A stretch of DNA of 64,000 nucleotides from Vicia villosa (GCF_029867415.1 NW_026705578.1:310001-374000); one strand, 5' to 3'. Counted from the first letter of the stretch, positions 23,515 to 35,689 are shown. Translations and numbers: made by a program. Notes: generated from the sequence alone by a model not told the origin.

Positions 23515-24834
23515 ATGCCTCCACGAAAAGTGATTCAAAGAGGTGATGTTGCTGAACCATCAAGGCCAAGACAGCGTGCTCGTAGAGACGCAAACCCTCA
23601 TGACATAATCTTCATCAAACCGGAACACCGACGCCGGTATGCCGCTCATTTAAAGCGTAAGCTTATCCCCACGAGGTTTATCTGTAATGACACTCTTAAT
23701 AATTTGGGTCTGACTACTGAGGTTCACCGTATGTTTCACTCTGTGGGTATGCTAGAATTCATGCAATTCGAAGCCCCCACGTTTGAACGAATAACTCTTG
23801 AATTTTTGAGTACGGTAGAATTTAGGCTTAAGCACAGGTGGACAGGTACAGAACGAGAGTATTACGGTACTCTTACTTTTCGATTGTTCAATAACGAACA
23901 TGAGCTTACTATTGCACAATTGGAAGCGGTTCTGCGTCTCCCAATTTCTGGTCCTGGTGCTGCACCTGATTCTTTTGCTGCAGGTGAATTTTGGAGAGCT
24001 ATCACAGGTTTATCAGGTTATGTGGCCAAAGAGGCCAAATCATCCAGGATTCACAATCCGTGTTTCTGTTATGCTCAGAAGGGTTTGGCATACACTCTTT
24101 TTGGTAGAGGAGATAGCAATGGTGTTGCTACCCAACGAGAGCTTTTTATATTATATTGCATGGCTAACCATCAATTAGTTAATGTGGCCGCTTTTGCGGC
24201 AGATTTCTTAGGGAGAGTTGGCCGTGCAAGCTCTGGAGGCATCTCGGTGGGGGGTATGATTACTCAAATTGCTCGTCATTTTAATTATTCCCGTGAATTG
24301 TTTGATGTTGTTCCTGTTCCAAGGAAAACCAAGATTGATATGGAGGCTCTGGTGAATCAGCTTATGATTCGTATTCACCATGACTATTACTCTTTAGTCA
24401 TTCATGGTAGACATATCCTAACTTTACCTGCTCCTAATTCTATTTCTATTACTAACATGGCAAACTGGTTGTATGAGAACGTCGCCCCGGATAATGGGGA
24501 CGACGAGATGGAACAAATGGATGCAGGTTTCGATGGGGAAGATGAAACCCAAGGAGAAGACCAAGGAGAAGAAGAGGACCACCCTCAGCAGTTTTACCCG
24601 ACAAGTGAGGGAAGCTCCCAGATGCCTTCTGATCAATGGGAGTGGGTGCACAATGAGATTGGGCACATTCGCACCGAACAAGAGAGGCAGAGTGTTGAGT
24701 TGTTTCGGCAAGGGGAGGAGTTGCGAAGTTTTGGGACCGAGCAGACCCGACAAGGGGATGCCATTGATGACATGCATGCTATGATGCAACGTTTAATGTT
24801 GCATTATCCCTACCCTCCACCTCCACCTCAGTAG
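23515..24834 (+). CDS. Extra ORF in env position of element C (Athila ORF type)
   Basis: A 439-residue frame starting MPPRKVIQRG, nine bases after a candidate splice acceptor; an in-frame ATG seven codons earlier (23494) lies before that acceptor. The middle (about 50-320) is a globular region with TFERITLEFLSTVEFR and LTIAQLEAVLRLP, resembling the Athila ORF protein family and, more distantly, PMD-type proteins. The C-terminal 110 residues are acidic then Gln/Glu-rich, ending in a Pro-rich tail. No signal peptide or transmembrane helix is visible, so an envelope function is not supported. Function unknown. Confidence 0.75.
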   Translation: MPPRKVIQRGDVAEPSRPRQRARRDANPHDIIFIKPEHRRRYAAHLKRKLIPTRFICNDTLNNLGLTTEVHRMFHSVGMLEFMQFEAPTFERITLEFLSTVEFRLKHRWTGTEREYYGTLTFRLFNNEHELTIAQLEAVLRLPISGPGAAPDSFAAGEFWRAITGLSGYVAKEAKSSRIHNPCFCYAQKGLAYTLFGRGDSNGVATQRELFILYCMANHQLVNVAAFAADFLGRVGRASSGGISVGGMITQIARHFNYSRELFDVVPVPRKTKIDMEALVNQLMIRIHHDYYSLVIHGRHILTLPAPNSISITNMANWLYENVAPDNGDDEMEQMDAGFDGEDETQGEDQGEEEDHPQQFYPTSEGSSQMPSDQWEWVHNEIGHIRTEQERQSVELFRQGEELRSFGTEQTRQGDAIDDMHAMMQRLMLHYPYPPPPPQ

Positions 24835-26200
24835 GCCGTAAGTCCCCCTCATGCGTTATAATTAAACATTGGAGACAATGTTTCGTTCAAGTGTGTGTGG
24901 GGGGGGGGGGGTTTCTCCTTCATTTAGTTGTTTTCTGTTATTTATTAGTATTTTCATTTTATTTGTTAAGTTTTTCGTTCTGTTTTAATTATTTTGCTTG
25001 AAGGAAAATTGTGTTGCAGAGGGACGAGGATTGTGTCAAAGAGAGGTGAACCAGTACTGAGTGGATGAAAGATCCAACCCAAGCTTGCACCCAAGGCACC
25101 CCTGAAAGTTGATACAACTAAAAGAAATAGTTGGACGCAACTCGATGACACCAGACTGAGATTGAAAGCTGGTGCATACGAACCGAAAAAGAATCGACAT
25201 TACACAATAAGCACTCGGGATCCTGTAAGCTATGCCCAACATGGTGAGATCATAATAAGCCAGACATTTATCATCATGAGAGAGTAGTCAGGTATGACTT
25301 TATCACTTTGAATTTGCGTAAGTTCTATTCATATGACACTACCCGATGACACACACTGAGGCACGTTTTTTGTGTTTACCTTTGAGCCTTTTTAGCCATC
25401 CCTGATTCATGTTTACCATTTGCAAACCCCTTTGAGCCTTTATCCCTTGTTTGTTTTTTTTAAAACCCGCATATATTACCCCTTGGCCAAAATAAAAAAA
25501 TAAATTTCCCTTTTACCCGTGCTCGGCATAAACGTGGTGAATGTAGAAATTGTGCAAAATTCTAAGTTTGGGGTGGTGATACAAAAAGGGCAAGTGTGAA
25601 AGAAAAAAAAAGAGAAAAAAAGAAAGAGGGGAAAAGAAAAAAAAAGATTTTTTAGAACTCACCAAAACACACTTGTCCTGACTTAATGACTTGGTTACAT
25701 TTGAAACACTCGAATTAGTGAGTGAAGTTGAGAGTCAATGTTAAACCCCATCGTACTAACATGAGCACAATAAAAAAAAAGAGACAACGTGTTTGCCGAG
25801 CACCCAAAACCTTTGTGTATCTGTTTCCTTGTTTACCCCACCTGTCCTAAGCCCCGTTTCAACCCGAAGACCTCAAAAAGTGTGTGCAAAGTGTTTGTGT
25901 ATGAAAGTAGAATTTGTTCAAATTTAAAAGTTGATATTGCATATTGTGATTTGTGAGTGAAGTGATTTTAACCATGAGAGACTTGGTGAGAAGTGTGAAA
26001 AAGCTTACAGGTGAAGGAGATTTTTAACGTGGAAGTGGAGCAGAAAATTCGGGGAGTAAAAGCTAGCATGATTGACCGGAATGGTGGAAGTCGAGTTGTG
26101 AAAAACACGGTTGTATTGTGGAAGCATAAATTTAGGGGTGACCTTGGTTTGATGTCTCAGGCATTGCTTGAGGACCAGCAACGAGCTAAGTTTGGGGTTG
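24835..26200 (+). other. Element C 3' noncoding region and polypurine tract
   Basis: No credible gene. Contents: a G run at about 24898-24911 after TGTGTGTGG, a second purine-rich site CTAAGTTTGGGGTGG at 25561-25576, an A/G-rich tract at 25592-25650, and the terminal polypurine tract AAGTTTGGGGTTG (26188-26200) directly against the 3' LTR. Duplicate TTTGGGG motifs are common in Athila-group 3' regions. Confidence 0.7.
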
Positions 26201-27660
26201 TGATCGGTCACCAATTTGTATGGTGTTTTCATCAATCTCTCGGCATAAATCTCGTCAATTTGGTAACACAATGGCCCGTCTTTTATAGTTTTCGTTCTTA
26301 TTTTGAAAGTTTCATTTAAGTTGTGTGTTTTGTTTTGATGCTAAGAACTCATGTTTTTTAAGATGCTTTGATGCTTGTTTTTGGTAGTGATTGTGTTTCA
26401 GGTTTATGCGTTTAAGTCCATAAGAAGAATGCAGGGCTGAACAAAGATGAATCGAAGAAAAAATGAAGATTTGGTGCATACAGTGGCCTGACACGGGTAC
26501 CAGTGTCACAGGACACGGCCAGTGTCAGGAAGCAGGAGAAGAAACAAAAGAATGGAGAAATCAGTGGTCTGACACGGGTGCCCGTGTCACAGGACACGGC
26601 CCGTGTCAGGAAGCCTGGGAAGAAAAATAACTTTGGGCAGTGACAGAAGGCCAACACGGGTGCCCGTGTCACAGGACACGGCCCGTGTTGGCAGGCACGA
26701 GCAATTTTTCCAATTTTCTATTTTTGAGGGCTCCGAGTTCATTAAGGGTAGAGTGGACTTTTCGCACGTTTTGAACTTGAATCAGTAGTACTAAAACCTA
26801 ATTCTGAGAAGGATTGAGGCATCTTGGATCAAAGGAAGAAAAATTGAACGTAAAAGAGATTGGAGGCACTAGAGTTGGAGGCGAAGAAATCTTCAAGAGC
26901 ATCCGCGATTGAAGATAAATTCCGATTCATCTTATTGTAATGTCTTCATCTTTACTTTCTGTTATCTTGACAATTGTTATGAGTAGCTAAACTATTAACT
27001 TGTTAGGGTGATATCCCTGGATCATGTGATGTAACGAATTATATTTACCGTTGTTTTCAGATTATAGTTATGAAATTCAGTTTATCATTAAAAGTTCTTA
27101 TTGCTTCAATATATTGGAAAGTATTTTTGTTGATTCACGATTGAGGTTTGGTCTGACACACTACCTCAATGCCTTTTTAATCATAACGTTATAACTGATA
27201 ATCACTTAGGAATAAGGATTTGATGCATAGCGATCAAATTTATCCGAGCTATGTCTTTTTGAATCGTGATATAAAATTATCTTGTTAAGGAATTAAAAGA
27301 TGGTTTTAATCTCATGAAGTTTTGCACTAAGGAATTAGGAAAAATCAACGTTCGGTATTGGTAATTGTGAATTTCTTCAGTTAATCTGTTACATGGTAAT
27401 TATTTCGTTACAGAGCGATTCATACATCGATCCTAACTTGTTCCCACATATTTTCATTAGTCAAACTATTTTAACTTTGTCATTTTACATAAGTTGTTAT
27501 TTACATTAAACATCAAAATCAAACAGCCCGATGACTTTTTATTCCATTGCACTGTTCAGAAACATATAATTGCTACGCAGTCCACGAGTTCGATACTTGG
27601 GAAATTTACTCTCTTATAACTACATCGGTGAAAATAGTACACTTGCTATTTTACCGATCA
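26201..27660 (+). repeat. 3' LTR of element C
   Basis: Same 1460-bp length as the 5' LTR, starting TGATCGGTCACC and ending ACCGATCA. It differs by about 21 substitutions counted by eye, most of them transitions. It carries the same three GACACGG inverted motifs. Confidence 0.95.
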
Positions 27661-30166
27661 AAGGGGATCCTTGTTCATTTCAGGTGTCGTCTCTTCCTCA
27701 ATCATTCTTTCATTATGGTCAGAAGTTTGTTCAGCATCCCTAGTGGATAGATTATCATCATAATCTCTGGGAAAACTAGCATGAAGAGAAATATTGTTAG
27801 GAGTCTCTTCAGAGTCTTCACCTTCTGAGTTTGCCTCTTCACCGTGTTCCAAATCCTTTTCCATGTCTTCGACAGGAGAAGAAATCTCTTGTTCTCGTTG
27901 AGCATCAGTCTGTTCAAGTAGTGGTGCTCCAGTCGAAGATCCTTTGTTTTGAGCAACATTGCTTTGGGGTAGAGATTGGCTCCCTTCATCTGAGGGGTCA
28001 CCTTGATTGGTGGCAATAGGGATCATAGTTTTTTCCTAAAGAGAAGAGTATTAGAATAAAGAAGAGATTCATCTTTTTGACAAAAAGAAAATAGTAAGAG
28101 ATGATTACCGGTTGAACGTCAGGTTCAGAAGCATTGCTCCCAATGTACTCTAGAACCAAGTTGCCAGAAGGTTGAGGCTGAATTTCTCTGAGAGGAGGGG
28201 GAATGTCTTTGAGTTGGACATTGGCAAGGTTCGTATCTTGATAAGAAGAGACATATGCCTTGTGCTTCTTTGTTTCTTCCCTTTTGGTTTGGGAGAAGCA
28301 ATTTCCTCATGTTCTTCGACAGCGGCGGCATCACCACTAGATTTTTTCCTTTTGTTTGGCGTCAAGGGAGGTTTGCCACTACCTTGAAAAAGAAAAAGAC
28401 AAAGGCTTTTAGAAAAGGGAAAGAAATAAAAGATCACATCATTAAATACCATTGTTTTTTTGTTGTTTTGGGAGCAACCTCGTCAACTGGAATTCCTTGA
28501 CTCGAGGAAGTGGTCATGCCAGACGCAGTTTTAGCTGCATGTTTGTCTTTTCTTGGCGTTTTCCTTTCGATGGCTGAAAAGAAAATAATTTGGTCGAAAC
28601 ATGCACTATGTCAAAGATTAGTAGGTTGAAAGGTTGTAAAACCAAGAAATCCGAACATTCCACACCTTGAACCACTGAGAGGTAATCCTCACTACATCCA
28701 AGTCAAAGTGAAGAAAGCCTTTGAAACTGTCTAAGGTATGTTTGGTTGCAACCACTTTTTTAGCAGGTTTTTGTCGATCATTTGTCACATTTTTAAAGAG
28801 ATCCCTGCATACAAACCAAATTGGGTAAGGGGGAAAAATGATAAAGCAAAATCTGCACTGGGTAATCTTGGAAATTGGGGTGGTTCAAACTCAAAAGCCA
28901 AGTCATATATGATCTCGGGTTTTACGGATTCGAGAGTCTTTCTTTTAGAAATTTGTTTTTCAAAATTTTCTTTTAGAATAGGGGCTGCATCACAAACTGT
29001 TCGAAAAATCTAGGTAGGATTATAGACAGTTTCAAAAGTACTTTTGGAATGCTTGGATTTCTTCGCAGTGTGTGAGTTTACCTTTGTGAGATTGGTCTTG
29101 CAAAGATGAAAAAGCTTTTGTTACATTAGCATCAATTTCTTCAATGGTGTACATATTCAGAGAATATAAGTCCGTCCACCATTGGTCGAACCCTGTTGTG
29201 GAATAGAATGCTGGCTGTTACGCTATCAATTGGAAGTCAACAAAGTCTGCGTAGCATTTTTGGTGTGTTACAATATCTCGAGATGCCCAAATGGTATTCG
29301 CAATGCATAACTCGTGTTTCCGTTGAAAGAGAGAAACACGGATAAGTTGACATAATCCAAATTGTCTGGAAACAAAATTAGGTTGATAAGCCAACAAGCA
29401 TACATGGCTTTTTACTGGTAGAAGTCTGAAAACCAGCAATCGAGGAAGCAAAAAGGCACGCCATATGTCTTCAATGGTGGTGTTGTTCTCTTTAACAGCA
29501 TCTTTCAAGTGAAGCGGTAAACCAAGATGGACCGTGAGTTCGACTAGCGAATGGAGCCATCGAAGGAGTGAAAGTATGACATGACGAAAACATTAAGGTG
29601 TATTGGGTAAGAGAAGCTTGCAAATCTGTATGCTCATCAGCAGGAGTCAACTGGAGGAGTCTGGTACCTTCGATTTTTCTATCCTTTATATCTGAACTAT
29701 TTTCATCAACTTGTCCACGTGTTGACAAAGAAGGTTAGAAAGTGGAATTAAGCCACAATTGAAGGAGCCAATAAGGTCCAGACAGGAGCAAGTTAGTGCC
29801 AGGTTTATAGTTTTTTAATTTCTCACTCGCAGACCCTAAACTCTCATATAAACTTGCTAAAAGAAGATCACTTAAACATATTTTTCAAACAGGATGTAAT
29901 TGGTTAGCAAGTGTCAGAAACCTCTTTGCAAATTGAAAAGATTTACAACAAAAGACGAACTTAGATGACCATAGACCTAAGAATGCTATGTGTTCTGCAT
30001 CGGAAACAGTTTCCTGTTGAGTATGATATAGACTGATATAGGAACTGAAAGGAGCATTCTTGACGGTAAATCCGATTAAGTCTTCTCTATCCTGATAAGG
30101 GTCAAAGGTTTCTTCTGTTGGAGGAAGTCCAGAAATGGCATCTATGTCGAAAATTGTGGGGGTTAT
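27661..30166 (-). pseudogene. PMD gene relic, middle segment
   Basis: The minus strand continues the mobile-domain frame directly from the GTTAT duplication at 30162-30166: TPTIFDIDAISGLPPTEETF is the usual continuation after the FHLPCGM block of PMD proteins. Further family blocks follow ([35 protein letters not shown]; the QWWTDLY block near 29170). A candidate donor AG|GTAAAC lies near 29085 and an acceptor CTACCTAG near 29012, then more exons and an acidic Ser/Glu-rich region (28026-27661). Decay is visible: in-frame TGA at 29885-29887, TAA at 29735-29737, a frameshift near 29515-29530, and TAA at about 29218. This is an aminotransferase-like/plant mobile domain family gene; its cellular role is poorly known. 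Confidence 0.75.
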
Positions 30167-33100
30167 TGTAATACGGTGAACTGACTTTTATAATCGAAAT
30201 GTTGCGGATAGCAAGAGTCGCCACCGACTTTTATTTTATCCAAATTTAATTAGAAAGGCTAAAAGAACAGGAAAAACCTTTTAAATAAAATAGGGTTCGG
30301 GGGGTAATTATGCAAAGGGAAGGTGTAAGGCACCCTTTGCATCCATGGTTATCCATGGGCTCTTAATTTGCTTTGCTCTTTTTGTTTCAGAAAGGTAGAA
30401 GAAGAAGATATGGACTTTAGCTCGTAAATGAGCGTAGCCATATTGAAGAATTTTGAGAAAGAATATTTGAAAATATTTAGAGCAAGGCAAAGCAATTTAA
30501 GAGCAATTTACCTTATATTTGAGAAATCTGTTCTTTCAGCCTTTCAGAGCGAAAGGGTCTATCCTTGCCATAAGAGGGCAGGAAGCCTTTCATTTGGAGG
30601 TTTAAGGGTCATCGAAATATCCTTTGCCATAAGACTGTCCCATGCCATAGAAGGGCAGGTAGTCTAAGGCGAGGATCAGAATAAGCCTTTTCGTAGGCAG
30701 CCAGAGGATACCTCAGCCTTTTCCGTAGGCAACATCCGAGGGTCGAGGTCATTTGTGTATCGAAGGCAGCATCATTAGGGTCGTGACCTTTTTATCGAGG
30801 CAACACGGCTGAGGTATCCTCGAATTCGAGGGACATGGCTTATTCTGCAGAAAAACGAAGGCAACAGGCAACAGGCAACAGGCAACAGGCAACAGGCAAC
30901 AGAGAGGGTTACCCAAAAGCGTGCGTGTGTGCATCAATCACGTGATTCAATTCAAATTATATTATCTTGTAAATTAGTGATTCTAGGTTAATTACAATCT
31001 TGCACTCCCTAAATTACTAACCACGCAGTTATAAAGCAATAAAGGGGAAGGGAAATTGAAACCAGTGGATCCCTTATCAGGGTTTGACACAAGTAATAAT
31101 AATAAAAATAAAATATAAATGGATAAAATTTAGGGTTACCAAACTCGTGGCTTTGGCAATCCACAAACCCTGAAAGACAGAAAATAAAAGTTGGGTGAGT
31201 GTATGGCTAATTCGAAGATAATCAGGATTAAATTAAAATAAAAGGAAAGAAAAATAAATTAACAATAATAATAAAAAAAATAGGAGATACTTAGCTTCGA
31301 TTGGAATTTGATCTGATATGGTTAAAGTCGGAGGAAACCTCGGAGGTAAACCCTGAAACAAGTAGAAAACATGTGAAGGGCAAGGCAAACCCTAAAAATA
31401 AATCAATTTAAAAGATAAATAAAATTGAATAAAGCAGCACACTTATCTTCGAGGTTTGTTGAAGGCGCGTAGTCGGAATTAACCATATTGCTAATCCTGA
31501 AAAGGCACAAAAGAGAAAATGTATTCAGTGTAGGGCAAACCCTAATTAGGATTCAAATGGAGTATAATGGTGGATTGATTTAATTAATCATTGGTCTTAG
31601 ACCTAATTAATTCAATCGAAATAAGAAAATCAAAACGAGGGTAAAAATAATTTTATGGAATTTTTGGAATAAAAATAAAATAAATACAAATTTTTAAAGG
31701 TTTTTAATAATTAAGTCAAATTGAATAACTATTATTATAAATAATGTATATATTAAATAAAAGTAAAATAAATAATAGTAAGTATTGAAATATTTATGCC
31801 AAAAAAATTTATATTATATTTACATATATAAGACAGTTTTATTTGAAGAAAATAATATATGTATATATATATATAAAAATAAAAGAGGCTGTGTAATCAA
31901 AAATAAAAAAAAAATTGAGATTTTCTTAACTTTTAATCGTGTGTTGCGCGCTCCTGAAGGACCATGGTGGGCATGCAGGTCTGGGCGCGTTGGATGCTGT
32001 TGGAAGATGATCCAATGGCTGATAGGGCGAAGGCACACCACATACACGCGCATGCAGAGCATAGGATCCGTCGCTGCTTCCTCTTTCCGCGCGCGCCAAA
32101 ATCATTTGAAGGCAGCCACTCACGCGACGACACGTCGTCGTCTTCTCCCCCAAAAACCTGCAACAGCTTCTTTTACACCCCTTTTTTAGGAGCGCTGTAA
32201 AAGGGCAAACATTCTACACCTGCGAAAATCCAAACGAATGCAAAACCACACAAAAATTTGGCGCGACTGCACCAATTGATTCGTCTAAGATCCCTGAGTA
32301 CGATTATGGCATTAATTTTGCCTGATTTTACATGAATCAGGAAGCCCCAATTTAAGAGGTTTAAACCCTAACATGGTATATCCTTCATGTTGGCATAGAA
32401 ACTCAATTACAACTCCAGAATCAACCAGAACATAATAATAAACACACAAATCCATTCAATTTATGCAAATGATGCGTGATGCATTGCAATCGAGACTAAA
32501 AAAGAAAATGCAAACCGTGGGGGATTTGAGGATGATTCTGGCCGTTTCAACGTGTGATTGGGATCGGAAACGCTTCCTGGATGCCTTGGGAACGTGTTGA
32601 GATCGATTAGAAACTTTGAATTGACTTATAATGCAGATTGGTAGTTTGAAATTTTTGTGAACTTTGAACTCGGGTTTTGCTCTCCCTGGCTGCCGATTTT
32701 TTTTTCTCTTGCTATTTGGACTTGTTATGTATATATATTAGAAGAATTAGGGTTGCTAATTGTGAAGAGAATCCTTATGAATCAATTTTTGCACTCTTTG
32801 GAACTTTGATTTTTTCAATCTTTCTAAAGTTGTCCAAATTTGTTTTAATCACACCAATCTTGCCGGCCACGAATTTGTATTGAATATATGTATTAAATGG
32901 AGATTGAAATTGTATCCCACATATTTTTATATCAAATATTTGATTTTGTTTCAATTTAATTGATTTTAACTCTTTTTAAATTGAATAAAAATCAAAAATA
33001 AATTAATTAAATCAGATAAATTCGTGGGGATTGGCTTCTAGGCTTTGGATGACTTGTGGATCAAGATTGAATCAAAATCTCTTGGGCCCATTTGCAAAAA

Positions 33101-33877
33101 TTTTCAATTTTCTTCACATTTTCCTTCCCAAAATGACCCAACTTTGACAAGGCCTATCTCCCTCAATTTTTGAGGTATAGGAGTGTTCTAAGACATTTTG
33201 GAAACCTTAGAGAGTCCTCTAACCAGTGTCTTTGGTCTCATATCAAAATCTTTTTCCATGTTCATTTCATGACCTTTTGAAAAACATGTCTTTTTGTTGA
33301 CTTTTGAAAAGGACCTGTAATGTATGAGGCCATAATTCTTAAACCATTGACCTATGAGCTTTGATTCTTGTACCATTGGATAGAGGAGTGAATTCCCTTC
33401 AAAATGAGCTTTGGTGGGAATTTTTCTGATGAAGTATGAATTTTTGGTGAATTTTCAAAGTTTGGTTGACTTTTTCAGTTCATGCCAAAAATAGTAACTT
33501 TTGACTTTTGACTTTTCTGATCTTTCCTTGCATCATCATGATCAACCCTTGATCAAATGATGATTTTAGGGTTATGGGGATGTTGTTGACCAAATATCTT
33601 GAACTTTGACTGTATCTTTGACTTGAAATGACAGTTTTGTCCTTGAGGGTCGACTGTTGACCTAAACATGATTTGAAGGACCAAACTTGTTCTGTTTGAC
33701 TTGAAATTTCATATGGAGATACTTTGGGATATTAGGGAACTTATTGAACCACCTTGAGCCATTGATTCAGTGTTTTTCCCTTGAATTAGTCAAACCCTAG
33801 TTTAGAGTTTCTGTATAGGAGACTGTATTTTGGAGCTTTGTATTTTGAATAGCATGGGCAAATTTTGGGGTATGACA
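30167..33877 (-). repeat. 3' LTR of Ogre B
   Basis: On the minus strand it starts TGTCATACCCCAAAATTTGC at 33877 and ends ...CCGTATTACA at 30167. The polypurine tract abuts it on the high-coordinate side, which marks it as the 3' LTR. Short frames inside it recur unchanged in the other LTR and are not genes. Confidence 0.96.
30861..30902 (+). repeat. GCAACAG x 6 microsatellite in the 3' LTR
   Basis: Six perfect copies of GCAACAG. The 5' LTR has five copies at 45759-45793. This single unit accounts for the whole 7-bp length difference between the LTRs. Confidence 0.95.
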
Positions 33878-33890
33878 GCTGCCCCTGTTC
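33878..33890 (-). other. Polypurine tract of Ogre B
   Basis: The minus strand reads GAACAGGGGCAGC directly before the LTR start TGTCATAC. The position and purine content are those of the plus-strand primer of an LTR element. Confidence 0.85.
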
Positions 33891-34058
33891 AATTATCTTA
33901 AACCTGAAGATGTAGAGTGGTCTGCATGCCAGTCGGTATCTGAAGGTAGAAAATGATTGAACATAAGAATACCAAGAAATTTGCCCTAGTTGAAGTAGGG
34001 ACTTTTGTCGGAGATGGGCTTTAAAGATGCCATCCGGTAGTTTTGAGAAGATGTTGTT

Positions 34059-34580
34059 GATCGTGTCATTACCGTTCGTAGTAAATGAATTAGATCTTTG
34101 GAGAGATAATCGTGTCTACATCGTTCGTGATGATAGAATTAGATTCTCTTGTCGTGTCAGCACCGTTCGTAGTAACTGAATTAGACTGTAGACGCAGTTG
34201 ATCGTGTCCACACCGTTCGTGATGATGGAGTTGGATCTCTGAGATTTGATCGTGTCAGTACCGTTCGTAGTATCTGAGTTAGATCTTGGATCCTTGACCG
34301 TGTCAGTACTGTTCGTAGTAACTGATTTAGATCTTGGAAAGTTCTCGGTCGTGTCTTCACCGTTCGTGATGATAGAATTAGACCTCCGATGGCTTGATCG
34401 TGTCAGCACCGTTCGTGGCAGCTGAATTAGATCTTGGAAATGATCGTGTCATTTACCGTTCGTAGTAAATGAATTAGATCTTGGAAATGATCGTGTCAGT
34501 ACCGTTTGTGGTGACCGAATTAGATCTTGGAAATGATCGTGTCATTACCGTTCGTGGTAGATGATTTAGATCTTGGAAAG
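34059..34580 (-). repeat. About 11 tandem units of 41-52 bp in the Ogre B 3' region
   Basis: On the plus strand each unit begins GATCGTGTCANNACCGTTCG and continues with a GTAGTAAATGAATTAGATCT-like part. Units start near 34059, 34108, 34150, 34200, 34248, 34296, 34348, 34396, 34442, 34489 and 34535. Copies at the right side are closest to one another (46-47 bp). Tandem repeats in the 3' untranslated region of Tat/Ogre elements are known as a source of satellite DNA. A 97-codon frame through it is only a by-product. Confidence 0.9.
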
Positions 34581-35497
34581 TTGGAGTTTTCGTTCGTTTA
34601 TATGTACCTGTATTCTGCAAAAAGTAGGGTTGAGCCTGTGCAATGTCATGATGCATGGGTTACCTAATGAGCTTCTCAAAATAAATGAGACGCTTTGCAT
34701 GTTATGTATGAATTTTTACGTGGTAATGTATGCGATGTATGAGTATGTTTATGATATATGATATGTGAATATGATTTATGTTGCCTTGATTGAGAAAATA
34801 AATCTCTGTTTCATTGTAATTTGGATATCTGGTTTTGTCTTGAAGATGCTCAGCTGGGGATTTATGATTTTGCTTGGGGATGATCAGTAACTTGATGTAC
34901 CCTGACTGGGGATACAGAGAAAATAGAGATGAACCTTTGTTGGGGAGCCATGCCTTTATTGTTGGAAGACATCTCCTTAGTGATTACTTTGTGGGGATAT
35001 GATCTTGTGAACCCGGCTTTGTGGGGATGAATATATGTCAATCGATTTGTGGGAGGACTTTTGATTACCTCGGACATTGTCTCTTTGCTTTTCCTACTAA
35101 TAGAGATTACTACATATTTCTATTGGAAAAAGAAAATGGATGATAATCATGTTCATATGCATATGTTCATTCAAAATTATCATTGGACGTTTGCGTATTT
35201 GAAAAGAATAAGAAATTTGAAAGAAAGAAGTAAATTGTATTGAGAAAAGCCATAAATAGGCAAGATGAAACATATTGTGTGTTTTTGAAAAGGTAAAAAA
35301 CAAAAGAAACATAGCTATGTAAAAATGATCCTATTGAGTTTCCACTCTGCTATTGCTATTATGTCTTCGAGCATCTCATCCCATGCTTGTCGGAGAAAAG
35401 TGATTGAGTTGATCTGAACCCTTTGAACTTGTTGTTGTAGATGTATCTGATTGATGAATGATAGGAACGAGACATAGTCGTACGCTTAATCCTTAAC
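34581..35497 (-). other. Ogre B 3' noncoding region
   Basis: Between the tandem array and the pol-proximal repeats. Contains ATG-rich low-complexity sequence (34690-34780) and short repeats of the TTTGTGGGGAT type (34850-35060). No gene is supported. Confidence 0.6.
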
Positions 35498-35687
35498 TTT
35501 TGCTTAGACCGCCTTTTCAGGTTTTCAGTCTAACAGGATACCCTTTTTTGCCCAAGTCGCCCTTTCGGGTTTTCAACCTGACGGGTGTACATATTTTTTA
35601 TATATATATCCCTAATTTTTGCCCAAACCCTTTTGGTTTGCCGGGATACCCTTACTTTTGCCTAGGCGCGTCGACCTAGCGGGTCAT
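35498..35687 (-). repeat. Degenerate repeats just after Ogre B pol
   Basis: Three to four imperfect copies of a unit resembling TTTTGCCCAAGTCGCCCTTT followed by CGGGTTTTCAACCTGACGGG and ATACCC lie between the pol stop and the 3' region. Each unit has short inverted stems (AACCTGACGGG against CCCGTCAGGTT-like parts), so it could form hairpins in the transcript. An AT tract interrupts it near 35590-35610. Confidence 0.6.
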
Positions 35688-35689
35688 AT

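Larger units (their letters stand above)
15657..27660 (+). mobile_element. Complete Athila-lineage Ty3/gypsy element (C)
   Basis: The element is 12,004 bp with two 1460-bp LTRs, a PBS, one long gag-pol frame, an extra ORF in the env position, and a polypurine tract. AAGGG precedes the 5' LTR (15652-15656) and follows the 3' LTR (27661-27665), a perfect 5-bp target duplication. It sits inside the PMD gene relic. By eye the two LTRs differ at about 21 positions with no length difference (about 1.4%). Under an assumed plant rate of 1.3e-8 per site per year this would be roughly half a million years; that figure is an estimate only. Confidence 0.95.

Noticed and set aside
23515..24834. True retroviral-type envelope gene in element C
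   Set aside because: No signal peptide, transmembrane helix or Cys-rich ectodomain is visible; only the position suggests env.
31785..32200. Overlapping frames (up to 134 codons) inside the Ogre B LTRs, repeated at 46676-47091
   Set aside because: They lie in LTR sequence, occur identically in both LTRs on both strands, and have no recognisable protein features.
34116..34409. 97-codon Ser/Thr/Asn-rich minus-strand frame
   Set aside because: It is a translation of the tandem repeat array, with periodicity set by the DNA repeat.
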